Position numbers and translations under genes: made by a program. DNA of 64,000 bases from Macrophomina tecta (taxonomy: Eukaryota; Ascomycota; Dothideomycetes; Botryosphaeriales; Botryosphaeriaceae), in the NCBI GenBank assembly GCA_024180945.1, contig JAKSGN010000036.1:310001-374000 (forward strand), read 5' to 3'. The notes beneath the pieces are model-generated. The model had not been told where the DNA came from and searched no databases. It was given only the letters and a program-made list of their open reading frames with translations. Below are positions 33,467-43,626 of the stretch, one piece after another. How positions within the stretch are numbered: the stretch's first letter is position 1; every line of letters starts with the position of its first letter.

Positions 33467-34083
33467 GATGGCGATAAGGAGCAGAAGTGGTACAAATGTG
33501 CAAAGGAAAGGAAGTAAGATAGTTCCTGCGGTTGTTGGTTGGATTCAAGCTGTAAATGAGACCATGGCACAACGATAAATACCCAGTGTTCTTCGAATCT
33601 TTCTATTGAATGATCGTACCCGGCTACGTGGTCTTTGCTAAAGTAGGATGATGGCTCGGACACAACCCAACAGAGGCACGGAGACATCATGCTATTTTTG
33701 TTAGAGGTGTTGTGTGTTGGTGAAGTCATGAACCCGCATCCCTCCCCTCACCTCCTCCCCGCGCCCCGGCTCTGTCTTCTTTAAGAATTGTTTTGAGCAC
33801 GATGAATGGGACACTTCACATTTTTAAATATAAGGGCGATTGCAACCCGTAATTGTTGTTTCTATATTACCCAAATTTGCAGCGTGAGGTATTTCAAAGA
33901 GCACTGAAGTTCAATTGATAGTTATGTGAACATGCAGAGACGTGTCTCACTGAGGAATATGTTTGCAGCTATTAAGACGACAATTTCTAAATATGCCTGG
34001 TCGGAATTTTGGATTGCCAAAGCAGTGAGAAAAGTCCAAAAGCTTGATCCATCACAACTTCCCGTTCCGCGTAAAATGTCCTC
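33467..34083. other. Intergenic region
   Basis: Promoter side of the metallopeptidase-like gene and 3' side of the next secreted-protein gene. Nothing recognisable apart from C/T-rich sequence at 33735-33780. Confidence 0.5.
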
Positions 34084-34720
34084 TCAGTCATCCATCTGTA
34101 CATTCGGACCTATTAGCCTACTACACCCTATATGTGACAGGGGTGAACTGACCTGACATTCTGGTTCGATTCCATAGAAAAGGTTGCATGCCTCCGCGAT
34201 AGCCCAAGCCGCTGAGAATTGTGAGCACAGCCGATCCGTTCGATGTAATATGATGAACAGCCTTACCACCAAACGTGAGCATAGCCTTTTTCTTCTCCTC
34301 AAAGGTAGCGACATTGTTCTGAACCTTATGAGTCTCATAGAACCCCTTCGCAAAATCACAGCAGACAGCCTTTCCGTCCCTTGGCTCGAGGCTGTTGGCA
34401 GTACTACCTGCACCAGAAATGCCTGGATCCTCATCCTGGTACACGGAACGCTTCGCGATGGTGGTCGGGTTGAGGCATGTGCTATCTGAAGGGCAGCGTT
34501 TGGCCGGATAGCAGCAGCTGTAGTCGACAAAAAAGTTTTCGCAATTGGCCTGGGCCTCGTTTAGGACGCGTGCATCTTGTCCAAGGAAATCTGCTATTTC
34601 GGACTTGCAGAGACTGCCGAGCTCCTCTTTGTTGAGTCCAAGGCAGTTCTGGCATCCAGTCGCTTGCGTGGAGATTGCAAGCCCCGACAAGGCCAGAATC
34701 AGTGGGAAGGGGGAGCGCAT
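34084..34720 (-). CDS. Secreted cysteine-rich protein, unknown function
   Basis: Two exons (34720-34267 and 34211-34084) give 193 residues. The start at 34720 gives a good signal peptide (MRSPFPLILALSGLAIS then TQATG); an in-frame Met at 34747 is an alternative. The mature part is cysteine-rich, with CQNCLGLNKEELGSLC, ANCENFFVDYSCCYPAKRC, STCLNP, AVCCDFAKGFYE, AEACNLFYG and EPECQ, about 15 cysteines in all. An internal Lys-Arg (IAKRSVYQ) could be a Kex2 site. The splice at 34266-34212 turns TFGG into TFGAAWAIAEAC. I do not recognise the family. Small, secreted and disulfide-rich is compatible with an effector or surface-active protein, but that is only an inference. Confidence 0.68.
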
Positions 34721-35281
34721 TGTTCGCAGCGGCAATATCTGAAGCACTTTCTGGAAGCCAGCACAAGGTAAATCTCAGACGACGCACGAGAGAGTTGGTT
34801 TGAGCAAGTCTGAGCTCTTGAGCCATTTGTCTGCCTATAACTATTCCTGAGTGAGGACCTCTTCGCGCAGTGTAATGTGGCAATATCTTCCTTTGGATTG
34901 GCGTAAAGCTTGGCATGACATTCTTGAAGAAACATTACGGCCGAGACGCTGTTGGCGTTGGATGTCTCAAAGCCCTGCGGCACAGAACTATCACGAAGTG
35001 CAAGAGTCAAGCACCCGGCAATTGGGATGCCAAGGTGTTGCAGCGTCAACTCAACCCTGATTGATGTGGGTACATTGGCGTTGGTATTAGATATCCACTT
35101 ACACCACGTTGCTCGTCTTCGTGCACATGAGTCGTCACTCTGTTCTTGCATAGAGATTTATATACAGCATCCGCCATCCGTAATGAATCCAAGACACAGC
35201 TCTCTTGATCTATCCTCAAAACATCGACAACTGCATATCGGCATCTACCTTCTTCTCATAAAGACCTTTTCCTGCGCCGGG
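34721..35281. promoter_or_regulatory. Divergent promoter region between two secreted-protein genes
   Basis: About 560 bp lie between the cysteine-rich gene (-) and the FPFPD-repeat gene (+), so the two may share control elements. A TATA-like TTTATATACAG occurs near 35156-35168, about 115 bp before the downstream ATG. No specific regulator site can be named. Confidence 0.4.
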
Positions 35282-36030
35282 ATGCATCACACGGTCGTCA
35301 GCCTAGCCTTCATGGCCACCGTAGCAGCTGCGTCCCCTATGGGACAACTTGTCGACACCGATCCATCCATTAGCATGCATGTGGGCGATTTCCCGTTTCC
35401 CGACATCGATACAGACCCCGTCAAGCGCGATATCAAAATCTCGGTGGGCAATTTCCCGTTTCCGGACGACGAAAACCCGCTCGGTGAAGGAAAAGCGGGC
35501 GGCCTGAGAAGGCGTGCAGAGGACGAGGTCATATGCGCCAGGGGAGGGGGTGTCTGGGCACCCGTTACGGGATTCATTTCTGCCATCAACACCTTTTGCA
35601 ATAAAGCTGACGGCTGGACGGTTCCATACGACGGGTCTGGCGAGAAGCCGCTTTGGGGACAGGTCAACAACGTGAACGTGACCTACCCAGAGGAGGGAAA
35701 GAAGTATTCGTTTTACGGTAAGTCAGGCGCCAGGTGAATTAAAGAGTACAACGCCGCTGATAATGACGCAGCGGGGATCTACAACACCAAAATCAAGGAA
35801 GGCTATGCATTGACCAAGGACGATTGCCCAGGTACTTTGGAGAGGCTGACCGATGTCAAGTACGGTCATTATTGCTTTGGCAGACAGAATAAAGACACTA
35901 AGGGTGGTATGTGTCCAGTCACGAATCGTGGCCCCATGAGTGGATTAACACTGACAATTTGAGTCAAGGGAAAATCGAGGCGGTTGACGTTGGGAACTGG
36001 ATCGCATATGTCAAAGAGCGTAAGGAGTGA
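35282..36030 (+). CDS. Secreted protein with two FPFPD repeats and Kex2-type sites
   Basis: Three exons (35282-35717, 35772-35906, 35969-36030) give 210 residues. The signal peptide is MHHTVVSLAFMATVAAAS. Two related segments follow: SISMHVGDFPFPDIDTDPVK ending in Lys-Arg, then DIKISVGNFPFPDDENPLGE, followed by a triple Arg (LRRRAED). This is the pattern of a precursor cut by Kex2 into short repeat peptides. The C-terminal domain (VICARGGGVWAPVTGFISAI, NTFCNKADGWTV, KDDCPGTLERL, YGHYCFGRQNKDTKGG, VDVGNWIAYV) has four cysteines and vaguely resembles fungal secreted domains ending in CxxG..W, but I cannot name it. The last two splices keep GRQNKDTKGGKIEAVDVG in frame. Function unknown. Confidence 0.78.
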
Positions 36031-36196
36031 GACCAGATAGGTGTAAGCTGATAAGGAGGTGAATTCGCTGGCCGAGTCGGAGCACTGTCATTCGTTTTTT
36101 TGCTTGGCTCCAAATTGAGTGGTATATTACGTATCTATTGAGTAGAAGTCCATGCTATGTGGCAACGAAACCAGAGAGTAGGGAAGCCTGAAAATC

Positions 36197-37117
36197 TCAC
36201 GGAGTGCGCGGTGCGCACACAATGTCTTTGATCTTACTCCCCAAGTCCGAGAATACGGGGCGGACTTCGCCTGTAACCAGTAATGTTGGCTCGGGGAACC
36301 CTGTACGCTCGAGGTTGAACGAAGACAAGCCGCGTAGCGGTAACAAATCGCGGAGAAGTAGTTCTTCGGCTTCGCGCCAGGAATACTTCTCGATTTTGTG
36401 GAGGTGCAGTCGGACGTGTTTAAGGCCAGGCATCTGCGTAGCGGCGATTTCCCAAAGCGGCTTCCACCACATTGGCGCACCATCGCTGAAGCCGCGCTCC
36501 GATTCATAGCCAAGGGGAGTCCACCAGCTCAACCAGGCCACTTGAAGAGAAGGGATGGAAGCCAGGCGCTGCGGAGGGATGGTCCGCGCGAAACAGACGA
36601 ATGTTTGGGGATGGCTGGCATCGAATGTGTTTGCCGAGTAAAGCACGTCGACGGCCTCTTGATAGATGGCACGGCAGGTTCGGAGGAGTGCAGTATTCGC
36701 TGACGATGACTGCAGCTCGTAGTGCTTGTGGTAGGTCGAGACGTCCACCAGGTCGGCCATGCAGGAACGCTCCGGGTCGCGGTGCGGCGCAGTACAACGT
36801 ATATGACCAACCCGGCGGCGGCGGAGGAACAAGTGCACGACTCCCGGGTCAGAGAGCACGTACTCGTAGATTTGGAGGCGGATTTCCGTGGGCAGCGTAA
36901 AAAGCGGGCATGACTGTTTGACAGCTGGAAACTGGGAGACACTGCGACGGAATGACGGGAGTGGAATGGGTAGATTCTCTTTGTCATCGAGCGCATGTTC
37001 GGCTTTCGCCCGTTCTAGCGCAGCTCCGTGGCCGCATGTCCGACGAGGAGGCATGACCCAGCAACAAGTAATGATGCTGAGGAGACAGCGCACGCCCGCG
37101 GAAACCATTTTGGCCAA
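36197..37117 (-). CDS. DUF7730/F-box-like protein
   Basis: Single-exon 306-residue protein. A central motif SCPLFTLPTEIRLQIYEYVL (about residues 70-88) is the F-box-like start of the fungal DUF7730 family. It is followed by ALLRTCRAIYQEAVDVLYSA and TFDASHPQTFVCFARTIPPQ, both typical of that family, then SLQVAWLSWW and a C-terminal part on 'distance from predicted centre' scoring (MPGLKHVRLHL). The N-terminus MAKMVSAGVRCLLSIITCCW is hydrophobic and might be a leader, or the true start may be internal. F-box-like proteins of this kind may act in ubiquitin ligase complexes, but no linker region has been shown. Function unknown. Confidence 0.82.
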   Translation of the reverse strand: MAKMVSAGVRCLLSIITCCWVMPPRRTCGHGAALERAKAEHALDDKENLPIPLPSFRRSVSQFPAVKQSCPLFTLPTEIRLQIYEYVLSDPGVVHLFLRRRRVGHIRCTAPHRDPERSCMADLVDVSTYHKHYELQSSSANTALLRTCRAIYQEAVDVLYSANTFDASHPQTFVCFARTIPPQRLASIPSLQVAWLSWWTPLGYESERGFSDGAPMWWKPLWEIAATQMPGLKHVRLHLHKIEKYSWREAEELLLRDLLPLRGLSSFNLERTGFPEPTLLVTGEVRPVFSDLGSKIKDIVCAPRTP

Positions 37118-37826
37118 GTGGAAACGGCGAGAGGCGGCAGTGAAGACGTCGGCGGATGATGTGCAGGTGGAGCTGTCAAGCGGTTGAAGTCAATGGGAGA
37201 GTCTCGCAGCACAGCGAGTAGGCAGCAGCCGCGTGGATGCAGCCTGGATGTCACATAATAGAGGCCAGGTCCAGTGCGGCGCAGCGGCAGGCTGAAGTTC
37301 CGCGCACGCACGCACCCCTGTCCCTGTCAACTTCGCGCGGCACTGACATGCGTCCTGAGTCGCTCGTCTCCGTGCTCTGTTTCCAGGCTTTCGCCTCAAT
37401 CTGCCTCACCTGTACAGTGTTGTATGCCCGCGAGTCGAGCACGAAGCCAAATCAGTGTCCCAAGTTATTTGCGGCCACTACGCCAACACCCAACGCCAGT
37501 GCCGCGGGCATCCAACGCCAATGCGGCGAGTGTCCAACGCCAATGCGGCGAGTATACGACGCCAATGATACGGCGTGGGACCCGTGACTCCAGCCTGTAA
37601 CCTGGCTTGTCCAAAAGACCATATGCTTGCGTTCTCTAGTAGTCTCCCAGCAGTGTCCCCCGAAAATATATCTTTTCTTCTCTGTTCTCCTGGGCCCTGT
37701 ACCGAGAACATGTTTGCAGCAGAGGTGGCAGAACTGCACTTGAAAGACTCTTTTTCCATGAGTTCGAAGATCAATGATTCCGACACTATATCACTATGTG
37801 GGCGAGGTCAAAAATATTGTGCCGCC
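37118..37826. other. Divergent intergenic region with degenerate tandem repeat
   Basis: Shared upstream region of the DUF7730-like gene (-) and the AIM6-like gene (+). It includes a four-copy degenerate repeat of 21-24 bp at 37486-37577. No further gene is supported. Confidence 0.55.
37486..37577 (+). repeat. Degenerate tandem repeat, about four 21-24 bp units
   Basis: Units share the core CAACGCCAATGCGGCG with variants (CAACGCCAGTGCCGCG, GACGCCAATGATACGGCG). The two central copies, in 37510-37553, are nearly identical. It is visible directly. Confidence 0.85.
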
Positions 37827-38975
37827 ATGACCAGCAAGCTCATTGTCCGTGGCCTGTTTCTGGTCATCTTTGCCGTGATATTGGGGCTTTCGGCTGAACC
37901 GTATGTACGTCTCTCCTAAACTCCCCGCCGATTTGCTAATAGCAAAGAAGGTTCTATGCCGGTGTTACGTCGGCCCAGTCCACCTGCCCCGGAAGACTTC
38001 ACAATAATACACTCCAAGCAATTCTACGCACATGGGAGAAGCCAGGTGACGGCCTCGACATCATTAGATCCTTGCCACCACACCACCTGGCGACCGGCAT
38101 TGAGCCTCGTCCCTGCCATTCACACAATGACTATTGGCGTAAGTAGAACGCTCAGGTATTTCTGCCCGCTCACTGACCGCTTACGCACAGGCAGAGTTCC
38201 CCTCTTCGAAGCTTTGGCGGCCGGTTGTACGAGCGTTGAAGCCGACGTCTGGCTTGATGACGACTTGGCTATCCCTCTCGTTGGCCACAGCAGGCATTCC
38301 CTCACAACCGAGCGTACCCTTAAGTCTCTATACATCGACCCGATCATCGCCATTCTCGAGAGTCAATACCCAGCGAACAGCATGGAGCCCGCAGGCATTT
38401 TGGGCATTGACGACACCGCCTCGCTCGTGCTCTTGCTTGACCTGAAGAGTTCTGACTACCGGCTATGGTCTGCTGTGCAGGCCCAGCTGCAGCCCTTACG
38501 CGATGGGAATTGGCTCACATACTGGGATGCCGCGCGAGACGTTCGCGTTGCGCGGCCGGTCACAGTGGTGGCCTCGGGCGCTGCATCTTTCGATGCCATC
38601 GCGAGCGCGCTGCGGCCCGACATCTTTTTCGACGCGCCGCTCGACAATCTCGACGAGAGATACAACGTCTCGAACTCACATTACGCAAGCGTGTCGATGA
38701 GCCGGGCCGTCGGGTCCGTTCCGTGGAGCCTTGGGCCGATCCAGAGGGCCACCGTGGATCGTCAAATCAAGGCCGCCGCAGACCGCGGTCTGATATCTCG
38801 CTATTGGGGCACTCCATCCAGGCCCTTAGCGCGGCGCGATTCGGTTTGGAATGATCTGGTCCGCCTTGGAGTGGGCGTGCTTAACGGCGACGACATCAAC
38901 TGCATGAACACAATTTTATCTAGACCCTGTGCTTACGACGGCACTTCAAAGACTCCGCTAGAAGATGAAGTATAG
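37827..38975 (+). CDS. AIM6-like (altered inheritance of mitochondria protein 6) phosphodiesterase-fold protein
   Basis: Exons 37827-37900, 37948-38138 and 38191-38975 give 349 residues. A signal peptide or anchor is present (MTSKLIVRGLFLVIFAVILG), with ATG in a good context; more upstream in-frame Mets exist. The splices rebuild the family's block PCHSHNDYWRRVPLFEALAA and GCTSVEADVWL, with His/Asn/Asp near 82-86 and Glu-Asp near 105-107 as in PLC-like/GDPD TIM barrels. Later blocks are LGIDDTASLVLLLDLKS, RPVTVVASGAASFDAI and PWSLGPIQRATVDRQI, ending in YWGTPSRPLARRDSVWNDLV and GVGVLNGDD, which are characteristic of AIM6. The yeast gene was named from a mitochondrial inheritance screen; the enzymatic activity is unproven. 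The frame would also start at 37956, but that would miss the HSHND exon. Confidence 0.88.
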
Positions 38976-39194
38976 GATTGCTAGTCTGGGGATTTTCTTG
39001 AATCCTCTGTGGTCTTGTCTTCGTGCTTTGGAAAGATAGTAACATAGAGGGTATGAAAATACGAGCCTTTTGCACCTCATCAGATCAAAGGCTGCGATAT
39101 ATTTGAGTAAAAGGCCGAAACCATCCCGATTTGCTTGTATATCACCAAAAAAATCCGTTCCGAACAACTACTCAAAATTAAGGCATCCTTATAA

Positions 39195-39229
39195 GCCATG
39201 GGGAGTTGAAGTAGTCGTCCGGACGTCAG
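39195..39229 (+). repeat. Dispersed 35-bp element, copy B
   Basis: The stretch begins GCCATGGGGAGTTGAAG and ends CGTCCGGACGTCAG. It matches 4069-4104 in the same orientation with one indel and one mismatch. It lies in AT-rich non-coding DNA upstream of a long poly-T tract. Confidence 0.8.
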
Positions 39230-39365
39230 CATTACAAACATCCAGAGACGCTTGCATCCGGACGAGTGCTTTAACTGGCCACGGCTTACTTACTCAGATA
39301 GAGATACTTTTAGAGCCCCCCATGTGCATTTGGTTTGAACGGTTGCTTTCGGTCCTTTAGTCCCT

Positions 39366-39367
<2 letters not shown>

Positions 39368-39396
<29 letters not shown>
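39368..39396. repeat. Poly-T tract (about 29 T)
   Basis: Uninterrupted T run seen directly, 140 bp downstream of the dispersed element copy B. It could be the complement of a retroposon A-tail or a simple expansion. Confidence 0.9.
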
Positions 39397-39399
<3 letters not shown>

Positions 39400-39794
39400 T
39401 CTGCTCGCGTTCCCCTTCCGGTTTTGCGAAATACCCGATAGTGTAAGTGAAGCAGTATTAGTCTCAGATCCGCTCTCAGACCAGGCGACATTACAGGCAC
39501 AATCCGCACAGGTACGCCTCAACTCCTTGAAAGCGAGTAGTCGACACCTGCCGGCTGTTGATTGGAATAGCCTGCAGGCATGATGTGCAAGGGTTGGCAT
39601 GAGACCGTAGCACCATGATCCGATCCTGTGCCTTTAGGGAAAGAGAAAAGAAGCTAAAGGGCTCTTATTTCTCCCATGCTATTTCGAGCGCGCGGTTGAA
39701 AAGAAGCCGTCTAAAATCATCATCTATAACGACCCATTTCTAAACCATTCCTCCTCCCATCGGGGAAAAAAAAAAAAAAAATGCTCCGAGTCTC

Positions 39795-40897
39795 TTACAA
39801 CTTCCTCAACTTCCTCCTCAAGCTGCCCTGCGCCTCAGTGTCGACGCCAATCGTAATATACCCGACCATACCCTTCGTCACGTCATTGCCATCCAACGGC
39901 ACGATATCCAGCACCGGGTCGAAACCGTTCTTCGTCTCCTCGCTATATATGCTATCGACGGCGTTGGTGGTGCGGTTGATCGCGGTGTGGCTGGCGTACG
40001 GCTCGAGGGCGACGATCTGCTGGGTGAGGTCCTCGGCGGCGAAGATCTGCCCCGTCGAGATGGTATCCGACGACGCGATGGTGCCGTTGGCGCGGACGAC
40101 CCAATTGTCGTGAACTTGCACATGTATGTGCACAGTCCTTTCGACATAAAATCCAGGGAAGATGGTCTTGAACTCCGTGATGCCCTCGTCGTTCGTCGGC
40201 CACTGATGGAAGCATCTCAGGTCAGCGTTATGCGAAGGAAGCAACACGTTGGTGATGAAGGAGAAGAAGAATAAGAAGGAGAGGAGGCGGAGGAAAAGAC
40301 AGAAAGAACGTAAAGTACCATTCCGCGCAAGAAAGTGGTGTTGTCAGTGTGCAGATCCAGTTCGCCATCCCCGATAGTGACGTTCAGCTGGTCGAGCAGC
40401 TGCTCGAACGGCGTATCAGGGCTCAACCCGGTAAAGCTCGAGTAGCTGCCCGTCGCGTTGCAGTGCCAGATATCAACCAGCACATTCGGCAAGGGCTCGC
40501 ACGAGTTGACGTCCATGACGCCGATGTCGATGTAGAGCGGCACGCCGGGCTGGTCCTCGCTCATGTCCTGGCGCAGGGTCTGGCTGCGGGGCCAGACGTA
40601 GGGCCCGGCGGTGACCTCCTCAGTGAGGATGCACGTGTTGTTCTGGAGGACGTCGTAGTAGGGCGCCTCGGTGGTGATGCTGAAGGTGGTGTTGCCGCCG
40701 GTGGAGCGCGAGGCCAGGTCGCGCTTCGCGTTGCGCTGGGCCCAGCGCTTGCGGTTCATGGCCGCCGCGGCGGGCTCGCAGCGCTTGGAGAGGTGCGAGC
40801 GGCGGGTGAGCTCGGCGGGGGAGAAGTCATGGTGCGGGTGGGCGGCGACGCTGGAGAGAATGGATGCTCCGAGGGCGAGCAGCAGAGTGGGCTGCAT
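39795..40897 (-). CDS. Secreted intradiol ring-cleavage dioxygenase
   Basis: Predicted extracellular Fe(III) dioxygenase of the intradiol (protocatechuate 3,4-dioxygenase/catechol dioxygenase-like) family, cleaving catecholic aromatics, for example from lignin or plant phenolics. Exons 40897-40319 and 40202-39795 give 328 residues. A signal peptide is present (MQPTLLLALGASILSSVAA). The iron ligands of the family are all visible: Tyr at about 100 in VTAGPYVWP, Tyr about 212 in PGFYVERTVHIHVQV and His about 218 and 220 in the same segment. Supporting blocks are PLYIDIGVMDVNSCEPLPNV, VDIWHCNATGSYS and FLRGM joined to WPTNDEG across the 116-bp intron. N-glycosylation sequons occur (NTTF, NATG, NVTI). 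An upstream Met at 40975 is in frame, but the chosen start gives the cleaner signal peptide. Confidence 0.92.
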
Positions 40898-42237
40898 GGT
40901 GGCGAAGAGCAAAGCCGAACGAGGGGCTGAGAAAGAAAGACTAAAGACCGAAAAGACGTGTCTGTTTGAGAACACTTCGGGGAGGGATCGCAGAGCTCTT
41001 TATATGGGAATACATGCAGGGGATGCCTTCTTCCGAGCTGCCTCCATCACATTGCGCAGAGCTGTATTCTAGCCTTAGGGCAACGCAGCATCCGTACCTT
41101 GCCCTGGGTAATGGAAGCCAATCAGTAGAGGGAGAGTAAGCCGCAGCTACGTGGTTTTCTGGAACATGGTACAAAACCCTGCCTGATCTTGATTCAAGGG
41201 CCGCTGTGGTAATTGTGCTCCATAGCGGCATATAGGTATAACGCGCTTAGATCTAGGACACCAGTTGTGCTTACCGCTATCGTAGAAGCAAGTGTTCTAA
41301 TTGGTGCGTTGCTGCCCCAGCACACCCGGGACCCCACTGAGGCTTATGAATGTTTCCTTCTTTCGACCTTGTCATGCCCACATGTCTGTATTGCGAGATT
41401 CAGCCAAGAAACAGCCAATATATTAGGACCCGGTATCCGGCATAAGGCCCGAGGCTTGATGTTGAGGCGGTTCGTGACGCGCGTGCTTAAAGGGTGCGGA
41501 GAAATGGCAACACGTGACAGAAGACATCTGAAACGAAGAACAATCTCATACTATTAAGAAAAAATCTAACTGACTCTTACACGGGGAGAAATCCAGTCTG
41601 AACTTTTGTCTTCTACAGAGAGCAAAGACGCGGACGCGTTAAAAGTGGACTTCAGGAGGAACAGAAAGCTTTGAAACAGGGCCGTTGAGGCTCGGTCCTT
41701 TACTCTTGGCGCGCCAACGCCAGCAATACAACCTGCTGTATACATCGTAGCCGTTACGCGTCGCCTTATGCTGAAAGAGGAAATCGGATCGATGATCGGC
41801 GTCGGGTTTCCCGACGCCCTCCCGAAGAACCAGTAGGCCAGAACATATTGGTCATACACTCCGAAACTCCAGGCTCCTTGTCGGTGTCTTTTTTAAGGCC
41901 GAAGTGAGATTTGGAGCCGAAATTTTCCTGGCCGGGAAGGCTGGCAGAACATTTGCTTATGACGCCAAGCGGTATTCAAAGGCCCGTGAGTACACTGTAT
42001 GTACAACATTCGGCTCCTAAACACTTTTGCCGGGTATACACTCCCCTTCCACAGGTAAAGGGGGGATCTCGGTGACACCGTCGTGAGCCCTCGGTTAGGC
42101 ATGCCAGCAGACTGGCAGGAAGTAATTCGGCATGCAGTCTGAAGTAGCGCAGAGCAAGTACCCCGCAAAATGCGCCAGCTCATGATGAAGCTACGGCTAC
42201 TGACGGGTGGTGGCGCAGGACCAAAGATGCTTTGACA
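40898..42237. other. Intergenic region
   Basis: About 1.3 kb between the dioxygenase promoter side and the 3' end of the TPR/DUF7730-like gene. No family motifs seen in either strand; short open frames are not supported. Confidence 0.5.
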
Positions 42238-43440
42238 TCATATCCTCAAAGCCACGGAAGCTAGTGCCGCTTGGACCTGAGGGTCGCGGGGAAGGTATTG
42301 AGCAGCGATGCGCAGCAGCTTTCTCGCCTGCTCCCTCTCATCCATTGCCCTGCACGCCAACCCAGTCCTATAATAAATCTTGCCCATCTCGGTGGCGGCG
42401 GCGAACCCAAGCATCGGTTCGTCATCGTCGTCGTTCTCAATGCCCATCCCCTCGCGCATGAGCTGAATGCTGCGCATACCCCAGTACTTCGCCATGTGGT
42501 AGTCCTCCATTTTCAGGTACGCCAGTGTCGTATTGGCCACCAGCTTGACTCGCATTACCAGGCGCACGAGCTGGGCATACTGTCCCTCGTATTGGCCAGA
42601 GTGGCAGTGCGTCTCGAAGAAGGCGTTGGCCCAGATGGACCGCCGCTTGCCCGCGACGACGATGTGTATTGCGGCGAAAGCTTCTTCGTACAAGCGCAAA
42701 GCGTCCTTGAAGCGGCTCTTCTGCAGCGCCGTGTTCCCCTCGTCCTTCAGGCGCGTCGCCTCAGCCAAGCACTCCTCCGGACTCTTGTACGGCACAGCCT
42801 GAGCTTCGCGGACGGCCTGGACTATCGCCTCGTCACCCTGGCCTTGCACGCTCATGTTGTGCAGTCCCTTTATGTCCCGGAAAGGCTCGAGTAACCGGCG
42901 CTTCAGCGACGCAGGTAGAGGCTTCTCCGTGCCGTTGATGGCGTAAGGGTCCTGCAGGGTGAGGACCAGGTTCAGGTGGGAATTGAGGCCGGGGTGGCTG
43001 AGGTCCGAATAGTACCACATGCTACAGAACGCTGGAAGGTGGTCGGCCAAAATGACTAGGTAGTGCGTGTTTCCCTCGACGAACGCGTACTGGAAGGCCT
43101 CAATGCAGACGCGCAGGTGGACGGCCTTGAAGCGGGTGGCGTTTTTGTCTGAGGCTACGATGGGCACGCGGCCCTCGTCGGAGATGTGCTGCTTGGCCTC
43201 GGGCCATGGGGTCTCGATGCGCACGAAGGTGTTCAGGCGGCGGAAGACTTGGCGGGCCTCGTCGTGGATCTGGCGACTGATGCGCAGAGGGCGGAGGTCG
43301 TACTTGTACTCGACCTGGTCGTCGGGCAGGTCGACACGGAAGCTGTGCGGGGAGAAGAGGAGGGTGTAGACTTCGTCGCGAAGCTCGCGCGGGAGGCGGA
43401 AGAAGGGAGAGGCGGCAGGACCTGCATCCTGCGCAGACAT
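42238..43440 (-). CDS. Fungal protein with DUF7730-like N-terminus and TPR-like C-terminus
   Basis: Single-exon 400-residue protein starting MSAQDAGPAASPFFRLPREL. The N-terminal block FFRLPRELRDEVYTLLF and RPLRISRQIHDEARQVFRRL match the fungal F-box-like/DUF7730 group. The C-terminal half has helix pairs that look like tetratricopeptide repeats: ATRLKDEGNTALQKSRFKDA then LRLYEEAFAAIHIV, VMRVKLVANTTLAYLKMEDY then HMAKYWGMRSIQLM, and YRTGLACRAMDEREQARKLL then RIAAQYLPRDP. Such repeats usually mediate protein-protein contacts. The frame is open to 43584, but the start at 43440 begins just before the conserved block. The combination is known from uncharacterised ascomycete proteins. Partner and role are unknown. 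Confidence 0.83.
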   Translation of the reverse strand: MSAQDAGPAASPFFRLPRELRDEVYTLLFSPHSFRVDLPDDQVEYKYDLRPLRISRQIHDEARQVFRRLNTFVRIETPWPEAKQHISDEGRVPIVASDKNATRFKAVHLRVCIEAFQYAFVEGNTHYLVILADHLPAFCSMWYYSDLSHPGLNSHLNLVLTLQDPYAINGTEKPLPASLKRRLLEPFRDIKGLHNMSVQGQGDEAIVQAVREAQAVPYKSPEECLAEATRLKDEGNTALQKSRFKDALRLYEEAFAAIHIVVAGKRRSIWANAFFETHCHSGQYEGQYAQLVRLVMRVKLVANTTLAYLKMEDYHMAKYWGMRSIQLMREGMGIENDDDDEPMLGFAAATEMGKIYYRTGLACRAMDEREQARKLLRIAAQYLPRDPQVQAALASVALRI

Positions 43441-43626
43441 GGCGACGGTGTGAGGGCGAAGTAGCTGCGGGGATTTGGGAAGTGGGCGCGGTGGACGAGA
43501 CACGAAGGGTGATGATGACATTCGGCGATAAGACGGACCAAAGGCGGACCATCTGCGGACCGGCCGCATCTTTCTTCTCCGCAAACTATTACCGCCCAGG
43601 AAAAGTTAGACGTGCCTAATTCAACG

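Larger units (their letters stand above)
38976..39794. other. Convergent intergenic region with dispersed repeat and poly-T
   Basis: Between the 3' ends of the AIM6-like gene (+) and the intradiol dioxygenase (-). It holds copy B of the 35-bp dispersed element (39195-39229), a T29 run at about 39368-39396 and an A-run at about 39766-39781. No gene is supportable. Confidence 0.6.

Noticed and set aside
42061..42090. Shared GTGACACCGTCGTG-type sequence at 42071 and 59608
   Set aside because: Only about 13 bases match and flanks are unrelated, so it may be chance.
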